A stretch of DNA of 64,000 nt from Lysobacteraceae bacterium (GTDB taxonomy: Bacteria; Bdellovibrionota; UBA1018; JAGTJX01), in NCBI GenBank assembly GCA_023657465.1, contig JAGTJX010000004.1, forward strand, positions 90,904-154,903, in the 5' to 3' direction. Positions 36,471 through 44,126 of the stretch are shown here, in pieces. Position 1 is the stretch's first letter; each line of letters opens with the position of its first letter. The translations under genes were made by a program, and so were the position numbers. The notes beneath the pieces are model-generated. The model made no database searches and was not told the DNA's origin. It saw only the letters and a list, made by a program, of their open reading frames with translations.

Positions 36471-36730
36471 GCGGCCTTATCAAACACGATTTTCGCACGT
36501 ACGCCTAAAGCCGAAAGTACCCTCAACATTAAGTCCGTAGAGATATCTCCAGTATTCCTACCCATGATCGCTGTAATACGAGTTCGAGAAGTTTTAGCAA
36601 GTTTTGCAACTTGAGCGTGTGTGAGGCCTCTAGCTTTGACAGTTTCGATGATTTTTTCATTTAAAGTATGATGAATTTGAATATCGAGAGCAGCTGAAGG
36701 TGGTAGACCCAAAATTTCAACAAGTTCCAT
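36467..36730 (-). CDS. XRE-type HTH regulator (antitoxin-like)
   Basis: 87 aa. HTH about residues 37-63: THAQVAKLAKTSRTRITAIMGR, followed by DISTDLMLRVLSALGVRAKIVF, which fits the HTH_37-type antitoxin/regulator layout. The ATG at 36730 has no clear ribosome site. An inverted repeat about 31 bases upstream may be its operator. No toxin of the RelE/HigB type was recognised upstream, so an orphan regulator is as likely as half a toxin-antitoxin pair. Converges on manC with a 4-base overlap. Confidence 0.8.
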   Translation of the reverse strand: MELVEILGLPPSAALDIQIHHTLNEKIIETVKARGLTHAQVAKLAKTSRTRITAIMGRNTGDISTDLMLRVLSALGVRAKIVFDKAA

Positions 36731-36888
36731 AAGGTCTTGGGGTGAAATCTAACTTTCTTAATGTCCCATTTCCGGGACACGTAATCAAGAGTCATAAGAA
36801 CCCTCTGAGGTGCAGAAATCAGACGGTCTGTCCGAATATCAAACTTTGAATATCTTATAATTATTAGCTTTAATTTATTTACACGCAT
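36661..36888 (-). CDS. Possible small unknown protein upstream of the HTH gene
   Basis: 75 aa from ATG 36888; the frame is open about 20 codons further upstream without a standard start. Basic, with SRKWDIKKVRFHPKTLW near the end. It overlaps the HTH gene by 70 bases and contains the inverted repeat. It could be an unrecognised partner of the HTH protein or a chance frame; no family match seen. Confidence 0.25.
   Translation of the reverse strand: MRVNKLKLIIIRYSKFDIRTDRLISAPQRVLMTLDYVSRKWDIKKVRFHPKTLWNLLKFWVYHLQLLSIFKFIIL
36762..36779. promoter_or_regulatory. Inverted repeat upstream of the HTH gene
   Basis: TGTCCC-N6-GGGACA, perfect 6-base arms, 31 bases before the HTH start codon. Size and position fit an autoregulatory XRE operator. 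Confidence 0.45.
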
Positions 36889-36942
36889 ATCAGCGCGAGC
36901 AATTGCAAAGTCTATTTCAGTTGTAGTGAATGTGAGCGGAAG

Positions 36943-38025
36943 TTACTTTCGCTTCGAATCATTCAACGCATCGAGCGCTTTGATTAATCTCTGAATCTTG
37001 TACTGCATGATGAAGTGAGTAGTGTCGATTTCAGACATGATCTCGCCTTCGGCTTGGAAGTTAATTGCACCTACGTACTCGTGACGAATGAGCTCTTCGT
37101 ACTCATCATTTCTAAAAGGAGCTTTACCAGTTGCTTCTTTTTCTGCAGTTTGAATTTGGAATAAGTTGATCTTCACTTTGGTTTGCGCAGAATCAGTTTT
37201 AAACTTAGATAGGTACTTACCAATAACACTCATAATAGTGAAACCTCTCACGCTGAATATCTTACGCTTCACAGGCTCTTGCTGATTAGATTCATTGACT
37301 TGCATGATGTACTTCTCAAGTACGTCCAAATCATTGAGTGAGAACTTGGCTGCACTTCCTTCACCCTCTTGAGTGATCATTCCTGCTTGAATGAGAGTAT
37401 CGATGAAGGCCTGGGTCTTAGAGCTTGCAAGGCCATGCACTTGATTAGCGATTTTGTTGAACATCTCCAACTCAAGTGGAGTATTTTTCTGACCTGCGTT
37501 TGATTTTCTGAGAGCTACGAGGAGTACACAAGTGGCGAGTTTAGCTGCTTCAGTAGAATTGATGAATGTGTATCCAAGCTGTAGTGAGTCCTTAGAGTAA
37601 TCGAATGACTGCTGTGCTGCCTCTAGCTGACGGATCTTATTACTTGCAGCACGAAGACGACCGACGATGGTTTTTAACATGGCCTTAAGCCAATCAGGAA
37701 TGGATGACAGGGTCTGAGTGAATGCAGCGCCAGAGATCTCGACTAATTCTGCATCATTCAATGCTTCGCAAGATGCTGAACGTGGAAGACCATCTAAGAA
37801 CGCTAATTCTCCCAACACTTCGCCAACATTGACAGTACCAATCTCAGTGATGTTCGTTCCTTTCTTTTTGAAAATACGGATCGAGCCTTTTTTCACGAGA
37901 TACATCGCCTTGGACGTATCTCCTTCTTGGAAAACGAGCTGACCCTTCTTCAATACGAGGGTTTTCGGCCCTACGGATGCGGGTGGGGCTGTCTGAGGTG
38001 CGGGTTGTGGTGCTCTGACTCCCAT
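36943..38025 (-). CDS. Cyclic-nucleotide-binding domain protein
   Basis: 360 aa from ATG 38025, just after the cyclase stop; TTG 38049 inside the cyclase gene is the alternative. Pro-rich N-terminus, then a cNMP-binding domain (about 22-135) with phosphate-binding cassette GELAFLDGLPRSAS (Glu73, Arg82), which keeps the residues needed for cAMP or cGMP. A helical region (about 140-245) and a long C-terminal domain follow; there is no Crp-type DNA-binding HTH. It is therefore probably a cAMP-responsive effector rather than a transcription factor. Directly downstream of the adenylate cyclase gene, in the same transcript. Confidence 0.88.
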   Translation of the reverse strand: MGVRAPQPAPQTAPPASVGPKTLVLKKGQLVFQEGDTSKAMYLVKKGSIRIFKKKGTNITEIGTVNVGEVLGELAFLDGLPRSASCEALNDAELVEISGAAFTQTLSSIPDWLKAMLKTIVGRLRAASNKIRQLEAAQQSFDYSKDSLQLGYTFINSTEAAKLATCVLLVALRKSNAGQKNTPLELEMFNKIANQVHGLASSKTQAFIDTLIQAGMITQEGEGSAAKFSLNDLDVLEKYIMQVNESNQQEPVKRKIFSVRGFTIMSVIGKYLSKFKTDSAQTKVKINLFQIQTAEKEATGKAPFRNDEYEELIRHEYVGAINFQAEGEIMSEIDTTHFIMQYKIQRLIKALDALNDSKRK

Positions 38026-38027
38026 AT

Positions 38028-40388
38028 CTATTTGCTCGTCATTTCCCAACTACTATCCCAGTCACTTCCAGGAGGATTTTGTATAAAATAATCACATCTC
38101 TCAATGTACTTTTCGCATGGTCCATCAAGGACATCTGGCTTGCCTGTGGTCGCATCACTGGCTACTTTGAATGCTACTTTAGCTTCATCCCATTTTCGCG
38201 ATAGATAGAGTTTACGAGCGTTCTCGAACTTGTCTAGAGCCTCAAGAGACATGTCCGTCTCCAGTACTTGAATGAGTTCGATTGCTGTCTTCTTGCCTTT
38301 CACCTTCACGAAGTCGAGAGTGCGGTGCTTAGGTAATTGATGAGCGTTGGCTGTGATCATATCGAACGTGTAGCGAGAGGTTACAATACCCGCGCCGTAA
38401 TACTTCGTAAGACCTTCAAGACGTGAAGCCAAGTTCACGTGATCTCCGATGACTGTATAAGAAAAGTTAGTCGTACTACCCATGTTACCAACGTTGACAG
38501 GGCCTGAGTTGATTCCGATACCGACGTTCACTTCGACATTATATTCTTTGAGATAGCGCTCTCTGTGTTGTGCGAGCACTTGAAGCATCTCTGCTGCAGC
38601 AGCGCAAGCTCTTTCAGCATGGTCGTTTTGAGGTAGAGGAGCGCCCCAAAATGCCATGATCGCATCACCGATGTACTTATCGAGAGTGCCTCCGTGTTTG
38701 AACACAATGTCTGTCATGAGACCTAGGTAATCATTCAGAAACCTTGCAAGATCCTTAGCGTCCATTTTCTCAGAGAATGTGGTGAAGCTTCGAATATCAG
38801 AGAAGCAAATCGTGATGTCTTTCTTTTCGCCACCAAGAGAGAGTTTGGTAGGATCTTTTAAGATTTCGTCAACAAGAGCAGGTGATACATACTTAGAGAA
38901 TGCACTTCGGATGAACTTCTTGTTGCGTTCTTCAGAGACATACTTAGCTGCGACAGTAGCGAAGAAAATCATCATCAGCTCAATATAGAAGAAACTCGTA
39001 TTCCAGTTGATGTTGTTTGCAAATAAGATTTTCTGGTCGAAAAATGCAACTCCACCGAACATCGCGATGAAGAGCAAGAGAGCCGGAACCGCTTCAAACT
39101 TCGTGGTAAAGTAACTAAATACAATTGCTCCTGCAGTCATGAGGAGAATAATGATCCAGTTTCCTTGTCCACCAGAAGTAGCACCAGTGACAAGCTCGTC
39201 ACCTGAGAGCAGGTTGTCTAGAATGTTTGCGTGACCTTCGACTCCAGGAGTGTTGGAATCAAACGGAAATGCTCTCATGTCGAACACACCCAGAGCGGTG
39301 AGGCCGATGATGACGTATGCGTCTTTAAGAACACCAGCACGACCTCCTTCGAAACCAGCGGGTTTTCTTCCATCGGTCATAGGGACTTCGATAGAATCTT
39401 CGTCCTTGAGAATATCGTAAGCCGAAATATATTCGAAGTGATTAGAGGGTCCACGGAAGTTGACTTCCATAATGCCTAGAGGACTCACAGCAATGTTTCT
39501 TCCAGACTTAGCGTAGCCTAAGTTTTTTACTTTTCCAGTAGTTGAGTCAAACTCTACTTTGAGATCTTCATCTTTTGCGATTCGTGACATCTCTAGAGCA
39601 AGTGAAGGATATGCTTTGCCGTTTGCAAGCATGAGCAAACTCATTCTGCGGATATAACCGTCTGGGTCTGGGAATGCTGAGAAGTATCCACCATGAGTAG
39701 CAGCACTGGTAAAGAGTTCAATGTTAGAGAAGAGAGTTGGAGCGGACATGATGGGAGTCTTCTGGAAGTCTAATCCCGCCATACCTAATTGATTCGTGTA
39801 GGAAAACTTTTCAAACCCCTTTGGAAAGAGTTCGACTGCTCTTGGATCTGTTACGGGACACTCTTCTGCAACAGCTGCATAAGCAGGCTGACAGTTTGTT
39901 TCAGTCATCCAACCTGTGACAAGACGGTCTTTGTACTTGGCAATGACTTCTGCAAGTCTCGGATCTGTTTCGAATGAATTGATTTGTTTGTCGAGTTTAT
40001 TCTTGGTCAGAAGCTCTGCGATATCCTTAGACACTCGTATATCTGGCTCAGAGAAGATCATATCGAGGCCGACTACCTTAGCTCCGTACTGAAATGTTTT
40101 GTCGATGAGCTCAGCAGTCTTGTCACGATGCCATGGCCATCTGCCGAAAGTGTCAAGTGAGGGACTGTCGATCGCAACAACAACAACTTTATTTTTTGGT
40201 TTTTGAACGCCACGAGTTCTAAACTTAATATTGGTGAGTGTGCCTGTAGTCGATCGAAGAGCAGGGAAAATACTGCCTCTCAAAAATGCGTTGTTAAGTT
40301 GTCCTTTTTCACCTTCGTCCATGATGTAGAACGCCGCTGTGAATAATGCGATAATAGGTATTTGGAAGAGCCAAAACTTATTTTTCAT
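38028..40388 (-). CDS. CHASE2-domain adenylate cyclase (class III)
   Basis: 786 aa. N-terminal membrane helix (7-22), extracytoplasmic CHASE2 sensor (about 40-405; VVVAIDSPSLDTFGRWPW, VVGLDMIFSEPD, IIGLTALGVFD), three membrane helices (about 410-480) and a class III cyclase domain (about 520-690). Metal Asp531 (CFSDIRSF) and Asp575 (YIGDAIMAFWG), adenine-selecting Lys571 and Asp649, and transition-state Asn652/Arg656 (VNLASRLEG) are all present, so cAMP synthesis is expected. A helical tail ends the protein. The effector gene begins 2 bases after its stop, which indicates one signalling unit. Confidence 0.93.
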   Translation of the reverse strand: MKNKFWLFQIPIIALFTAAFYIMDEGEKGQLNNAFLRGSIFPALRSTTGTLTNIKFRTRGVQKPKNKVVVVAIDSPSLDTFGRWPWHRDKTAELIDKTFQYGAKVVGLDMIFSEPDIRVSKDIAELLTKNKLDKQINSFETDPRLAEVIAKYKDRLVTGWMTETNCQPAYAAVAEECPVTDPRAVELFPKGFEKFSYTNQLGMAGLDFQKTPIMSAPTLFSNIELFTSAATHGGYFSAFPDPDGYIRRMSLLMLANGKAYPSLALEMSRIAKDEDLKVEFDSTTGKVKNLGYAKSGRNIAVSPLGIMEVNFRGPSNHFEYISAYDILKDEDSIEVPMTDGRKPAGFEGGRAGVLKDAYVIIGLTALGVFDMRAFPFDSNTPGVEGHANILDNLLSGDELVTGATSGGQGNWIIILLMTAGAIVFSYFTTKFEAVPALLLFIAMFGGVAFFDQKILFANNINWNTSFFYIELMMIFFATVAAKYVSEERNKKFIRSAFSKYVSPALVDEILKDPTKLSLGGEKKDITICFSDIRSFTTFSEKMDAKDLARFLNDYLGLMTDIVFKHGGTLDKYIGDAIMAFWGAPLPQNDHAERACAAAAEMLQVLAQHRERYLKEYNVEVNVGIGINSGPVNVGNMGSTTNFSYTVIGDHVNLASRLEGLTKYYGAGIVTSRYTFDMITANAHQLPKHRTLDFVKVKGKKTAIELIQVLETDMSLEALDKFENARKLYLSRKWDEAKVAFKVASDATTGKPDVLDGPCEKYIERCDYFIQNPPGSDWDSSWEMTSK

Positions 40389-40444
40389 CCGTAGAGATCC
40401 TCACACCAGTCATCGGACATCTTGATTTAATTATTAAATTTTGT

Positions 40445-41155
40445 TTAAACGCGCGCGGTTTGTACAAGCTCAGTCATTTGGGACGCATGTTGGTCGTCCA
40501 AATTTTGGATATTCAGAATGAACTTCATGAATAAACGCTTCAAATGCTCGTCTGGACTGCCTTCTGTCAGAATGATGGCAGACTTAGCGCCTTGATGCCA
40601 CTCGATGACGTTTCCGAAGATCCCAATCTTAAACTGGGTTACTTTGCCGTTATCGAGAGCTTGATAATCGAGACTACATTGATCCTTGCCACGGAAAGCG
40701 AAGTTCTTACCGCTCTTAGGATGATCAAGTTGTGAAGCCTTGATCTTAATCACTTCAAGAGCACTGAGTTCCACATCGAAGTAATGGGCAATCGTCACAG
40801 GAAGGAGTGGCTCATAATCAATGAATGCTGATCCAATATAATCTTTATCTACTTGTTGAATGAGAATTTTGGTCTTGATTTCTTTGTCTTTGCCTTTGAC
40901 TTTTAATCTAGCTTTAAACAGCTCGCCAGCTTCGAAAAAATCTGCTGTCTTCTTCGTAGGAGCGAATCCCACACCAGAAGTAGAGATATTGAGTAGTTTT
41001 ACGGGAATCCATTCTTTGCCAAACTGCATTTCAATAGTCACATGCGCAAAAGGGGTGATTTTTGCACGTGGAGAACGGGTCTGAACTCGTCTCACTTTCG
41101 GGCTAAGGTATCTTGCAGAATCTTCAATTTTGACAATTTTTTTAGCAGCACTCAT
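40445..41155 (-). CDS. PilZ-like domain protein
   Basis: 236 aa, cytoplasmic. About residues 22-135 form a PilZ-type barrel: RVQTRSPRAKITPFAHVTIEM, then LLNISTSGVGFAPTKK, matching the RxxxR...(D/N)xSxxG c-di-GMP pattern in outline. The C-terminal 100 residues are not recognised. ATG start, 57 bases upstream of the cyclase gene on the same strand, so a c-di-GMP/cAMP connection is possible. c-di-GMP binding needs testing because the Arg spacing is not perfect. Confidence 0.7.
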   Translation of the reverse strand: MSAAKKIVKIEDSARYLSPKVRRVQTRSPRAKITPFAHVTIEMQFGKEWIPVKLLNISTSGVGFAPTKKTADFFEAGELFKARLKVKGKDKEIKTKILIQQVDKDYIGSAFIDYEPLLPVTIAHYFDVELSALEVIKIKASQLDHPKSGKNFAFRGKDQCSLDYQALDNGKVTQFKIGIFGNVIEWHQGAKSAIILTEGSPDEHLKRLFMKFILNIQNLDDQHASQMTELVQTARV

Positions 41156-41722
41156 AAATGTCTTATCGGCAAAACAGTCAGAAATATAAAGTCCGATTAT
41201 TTTACTCTATGTCAGAATTGACATCATTTTAAAACTCAAGGAGAAAGTAAGTTTCTCTAGGTTTAAATAGCCTTCAATCTCATTAACATTTTTCTTCAGA
41301 CTTTCATCAGGCTTTGGTTCTTTTGAGCAGTCTATTTCAGATGAATCTTTATGTTCATTTACTTCAAAAAAATCGAGAACTTTTATTCAATCAGCAAAGT
41401 CTTTGTGAGTTCTCATGTCAAAACTAAGTTGTTGATGGTTTGTCAGAGCGCTGGGGTGAATCTTTGATTAAATTGTTTTCATTTGAAGTATTTGCGGAAT
41501 TTAAAAACTTAGCAAACCTTGAATAATATCTTCTCAGTAAATCATTCTCTAATTGAATGGTTTTCTTTTGAATTCTAACGGTTTCAATAAGGCAGTCCGA
41601 TTTGGCTACCATTTGACCGGTTTTCGATCGCAAACAGAGTCAAAACTGACATATTTTCGGGCATGGCGTTTGCTCTCTCTTTCACCGTCAACAACAACAA
41701 ACAAAGAAAGAAGGAGAACGTT
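41156..41722. other. Intergenic region before ssb
   Basis: 567 bases between the PilZ-like gene and ssb. A+T-rich. It holds a weak minus-strand frame (41424-41633, 69 aa, Lys/Asn/Ser-rich, no family, no clear ribosome site) that I do not count as a gene. The last part before ssb carries the ssb leader with AAGGAG at 41711-41716. No tRNA or clear terminator seen. Confidence 0.5.
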
Positions 41723-42130
41723 ATGAAAGATATCAACAAGGTCATTCTGATTGGAAGATTAGGTGTAGACCCTACACTTAAGACCACCTCAGGTGGGATT
41801 CCTTATGCGAGGTTCAGTCTTGCCACCAATAAGATGATCAAAGACCAGAGTCCGATCACTCAGTGGCACAGGATTGTCGTCTGGGGAAAGATGGCAGAAC
41901 ATTGCTCTCGCTATCTCAAGAAGGGGCACAACGTCTATGTTGAAGGTGAATTGAGAAGCAATGAGTACGAGGACAAGGAAGGTTTACTCAAGCAGAGCTT
42001 CGATGTGCACATTAATGAGATCTCATTCTTAGGTTATCCCAAATCTCAGAGTCGATCGGTGAATGAAGAAGTAGTCGTTCAAAACGAAATCATTCAAACC
42101 GCGGGTGAGCCTGCTTTGATGATTCAGTAA
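41723..42130 (+). CDS. ssb: Single-stranded DNA-binding protein, short form without acidic tip
   Basis: 135 aa from ATG 41723, six bases after AAGGAG; the longer frame from 41663 lacks a ribosome site. OB fold: DINKVILIGRLGVDPTLKTT, PYARFSLATNK, WHRIVVWGKMAEHCSRYLKKG, VYVEGELRSNEYEDKEG. Bacterial SSBs normally end in an acidic DDDIPF-like tip that recruits partners; this one ends GEPALMIQ. It may be a secondary SSB, with the housekeeping copy elsewhere. Monocistronic; converges on the next gene. Confidence 0.93.
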   Translation: MKDINKVILIGRLGVDPTLKTTSGGIPYARFSLATNKMIKDQSPITQWHRIVVWGKMAEHCSRYLKKGHNVYVEGELRSNEYEDKEGLLKQSFDVHINEISFLGYPKSQSRSVNEEVVVQNEIIQTAGEPALMIQ

Positions 42131-42137
42131 AGTCCGA

Positions 42138-42545
42138 TTAGCGACTGACTTGGACGAGATCCCCGGCCATTACCGTAAGAGGAGAGATGGCTGGGGTTTT
42201 GTCATAAGACTTCATGGCCTCAAGACGAGCAATCGCGGTTCCACCTTCGGCATGAATTACTTTCAGTGTTGCGATCGGAAACGTAGTATCTGAATGGTAT
42301 TGGTTGTTTACGAGATCGTAGGTAGGTGTTCTTCGGAAGACTTCGAGACGTGATCCGATTGCGACTCCGTTTTTAGTTCCAATGTTCACAAAATAATCTT
42401 TGCGGATGACTTCACCGGGTTCACCCATGTCGAGTGCTCGGTAGACGCCATAAACCATCGGATCAGCAGCTCGTGCTTCTCCGCTCAGCGTGATTGCGAG
42501 TGGCGCTATGATGAGGGTCAAAAAAATGACCGCTTTCATTTTCAT
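42138..42545 (-). CDS. Small exported protein with FlgT-C-like domain
   Basis: 135 aa. Signal peptide (about 1-26, VIFLTLIIAPLAITLSGEARA). The mature part DYFVNIGTKNGVAIGSRLEVFRR, then ATLKVIHAEGGTAIARLEA and a final GDLVQV resembles the C-terminal domain of the flagellar assembly protein FlgT, a small beta fold also found in other envelope proteins. No other flagellar gene adjoins it. ATG start; ends 7 bases from ssb on the opposite strand. Confidence 0.6.
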   Translation of the reverse strand: MKMKAVIFLTLIIAPLAITLSGEARAADPMVYGVYRALDMGEPGEVIRKDYFVNIGTKNGVAIGSRLEVFRRTPTYDLVNNQYHSDTTFPIATLKVIHAEGGTAIARLEAMKSYDKTPAISPLTVMAGDLVQVSR

Positions 42546-43003
42546 CCCAAAACTCCCAAAAACTAGGTTTAAGCTGTTCCATGCTTCTTTCCCAAGTGTT
42601 TACCAACGTCGGCCTACCGTGGCTGACTCTTAGTGACCTATCGGCAGATATTGCCATTCATTTAAATAAAAAATTGTCGCAGTGGACACGTCGGAGTTTT
42701 GACTCGTTCTTGTTTTTAACGTTCTGTTTTGTTACTTGGATGCATGTGGACTGTGAAATATAGCAAGGCTACTCAGGCCTGAGAGTCGATAGGATCCGGG
42801 GCCATCGTTTTTAAATAAACGTATTCAAACGGATACTCCAGTATAAACACGAAGGGCAGAAGACTGGAGCAGAACGCCACTGAGGTGAGATGAGAACACC
42901 ACTATTTAAACGTGTGCGAAAGTAGTCAGTCTCTATACGAGCAGAAGTAGCATAGGTTTTTTTTTCTGATAAATTCTATGTGTGTTGCATAGGTAGATTA
43001 ATT
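42546..43003. other. Non-coding gap beside the RHS locus
   Basis: 458 bases with no convincing gene. Contains a short inverted repeat CTATG-N7-CATAG at about 42977-42993 next to a T-run at about 42959-42968 on the plus strand. No toxin remnant or mobile-element end was recognised. Confidence 0.4.
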
Positions 43004-43681
43004 CTATATTATTTTTCCAGTTGGATCTACTAAAGTCATTGGATTGTTTAAAGCATAAACATAACCATTTAGTAGTGTGCTTAGAATATGTAAAGTACCG
43101 GGTTCAGGATCCTTCTGTAAAAATCTCCCAGTCTGTGCATCGTAGTAGCGAGCTCTGTAGTAGTAGTACCCAGACTCAGAATCGTACTCTCTGCCTGTAT
43201 AGCTGTAGCTTGTTCTCAGAGGAACACTCGTGATTGGAATCTCCTGCGCACTCGCATCTTGAATCCCTGTGATCACTCCAAACGCTGAGTATACGTCATG
43301 CGTGAGCTTATTACAGGAGTTATCAGTAATGTCTGTGATCGAGCCTTGATGATCCTTCAGATACTGAAACGATCCTGAGCTCTGAGCTACTCCCGCATTC
43401 ACTCCTTGAGTGGTCACATCTACAGCCAGGACATCATCTGTTCTTAGTCCTGAATGAGTGTAGTGAGCAAGAAGCTCGTTGTTCTCGTTATACTCGAGTA
43501 TAATCTCATCTCCATCGTAAACATACCTGCGAGTGAAGGTCTTAAGCACGTCTGCCTCAGCAGTTTGATCGATGACTCTCTTCTGCAGTCTGTGTCCTGA
43601 AACATCATACGTGTAGAATACTTCTTTACTAGGAAGAGTCTTCCCAAAGAAACGTCGCTCCTGACATAGAGCTTTTTTCCC
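43004..43681 (-). pseudogene. Displaced RHS core end without toxin tip
   Basis: 225 codons open from directly after the stop codon of the 62-aa membrane ORF. Homology to the main RHS protein starts at SKEVFYTYDVSGHRLQKRVID and runs through DGDEIILEYNENNELLAHYT, YLKDHQGSITDITDN, SGYYYYRARYYDAQTGRFLQKDP to the junction PMTLVDPTGKII, then stops. There is no start codon before GTG 43549 and no C-terminal toxin domain. This is the classic shape of an orphan rhs fragment left after tip exchange. Confidence 0.8.
43100..43640 (-). repeat. Direct repeat, copy 1 (RHS core end)
   Basis: About 540 bases nearly collinear with 44708-45248 at a constant offset of 1,608 bases with no insertions or deletions seen in the stretches compared; by eye roughly 85-90% identical. 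A likely substrate for recombination. Confidence 0.8.
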
Positions 43682-43870
43682 TCAGTTATTTTTTTTTCTG
43701 ACTTTATTAATGATACTTGCTAAAGCTGCTGCAATCAATGCAACACTAATGGGGAAAAAAATTCTCCTACTATCAAACTCGAAGATTACGCCATGTCCAC
43801 TATGCAGAGCAAAAATAGTTATCCCAACTAAAATTTCGACAGCATCAATTAGAAATTTGTTTATTCTCAT
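43682..43870 (-). CDS. Small membrane protein, candidate immunity protein
   Basis: 62 aa. Two hydrophobic segments (ILVGITIFALHSG; FFPISVALIAAALASII) separated by a short charged loop, and a basic end KVRKKNN. A+T-rich. Its stop codon abuts the displaced RHS core fragment. Second of two tiny membrane ORFs after the RHS gene. An immunity role is inferred from position only. Confidence 0.55.
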   Translation of the reverse strand: MRINKFLIDAVEILVGITIFALHSGHGVIFEFDSRRIFFPISVALIAAALASIINKVRKKNN

Positions 43871-43880
43871 TTTTTTTGAG

Positions 43881-44126
43881 TCAAAAAATAAACTCTGGTT
43901 TTATAAAGTAAAGAACGAGACCAATAATTAAAAACATTAGAAATAAAGCAATAAATAGAATTATTTTTACTATTTTAAGTTCTTCTTTTTTATCCCTCTT
44001 TTTTAAGAAGGTTTCGCTGAACCACCCCTTCCTAATAATCCCGTATTTTTCTAGGGACAAAATGATGAAAGGAATCCCAAACAAAACAAAGAACACAATT
44101 GCAATCTTCAAAAGAAAATTTATCAC
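43881..44126 (-). CDS. Small membrane protein overlapping the RHS stop, candidate immunity protein
   Basis: 81 aa with two membrane helices (LKIAIVFFVLFGIPFIIL; VKIILFIALFLMFLIIGLVLYFI) flanking a Lys/Glu-rich cytoplasmic loop. The ATG overlaps the RHS stop codon (ATGA), so it is coupled to the toxin-like gene. Membrane immunity proteins are what pore-forming colicins use; the RHS tip here is hydrophobic. No family recognised. Confidence 0.7.
   Translation of the reverse strand: MINFLLKIAIVFFVLFGIPFIILSLEKYGIIRKGWFSETFLKKRDKKEELKIVKIILFIALFLMFLIIGLVLYFIKPEFIF

Noticed and set aside
41424..41633. 69-aa minus-strand ORF upstream of ssb
   Set aside because: Low-complexity, no ribosome site, no family resemblance; probably chance in an A+T-rich gap.
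42977..42993. CTATG-N7-CATAG hairpin as terminator of the RHS operon
   Set aside because: Read in the RHS direction it is followed by an A-run rather than a T-run, so it does not fit an intrinsic terminator.
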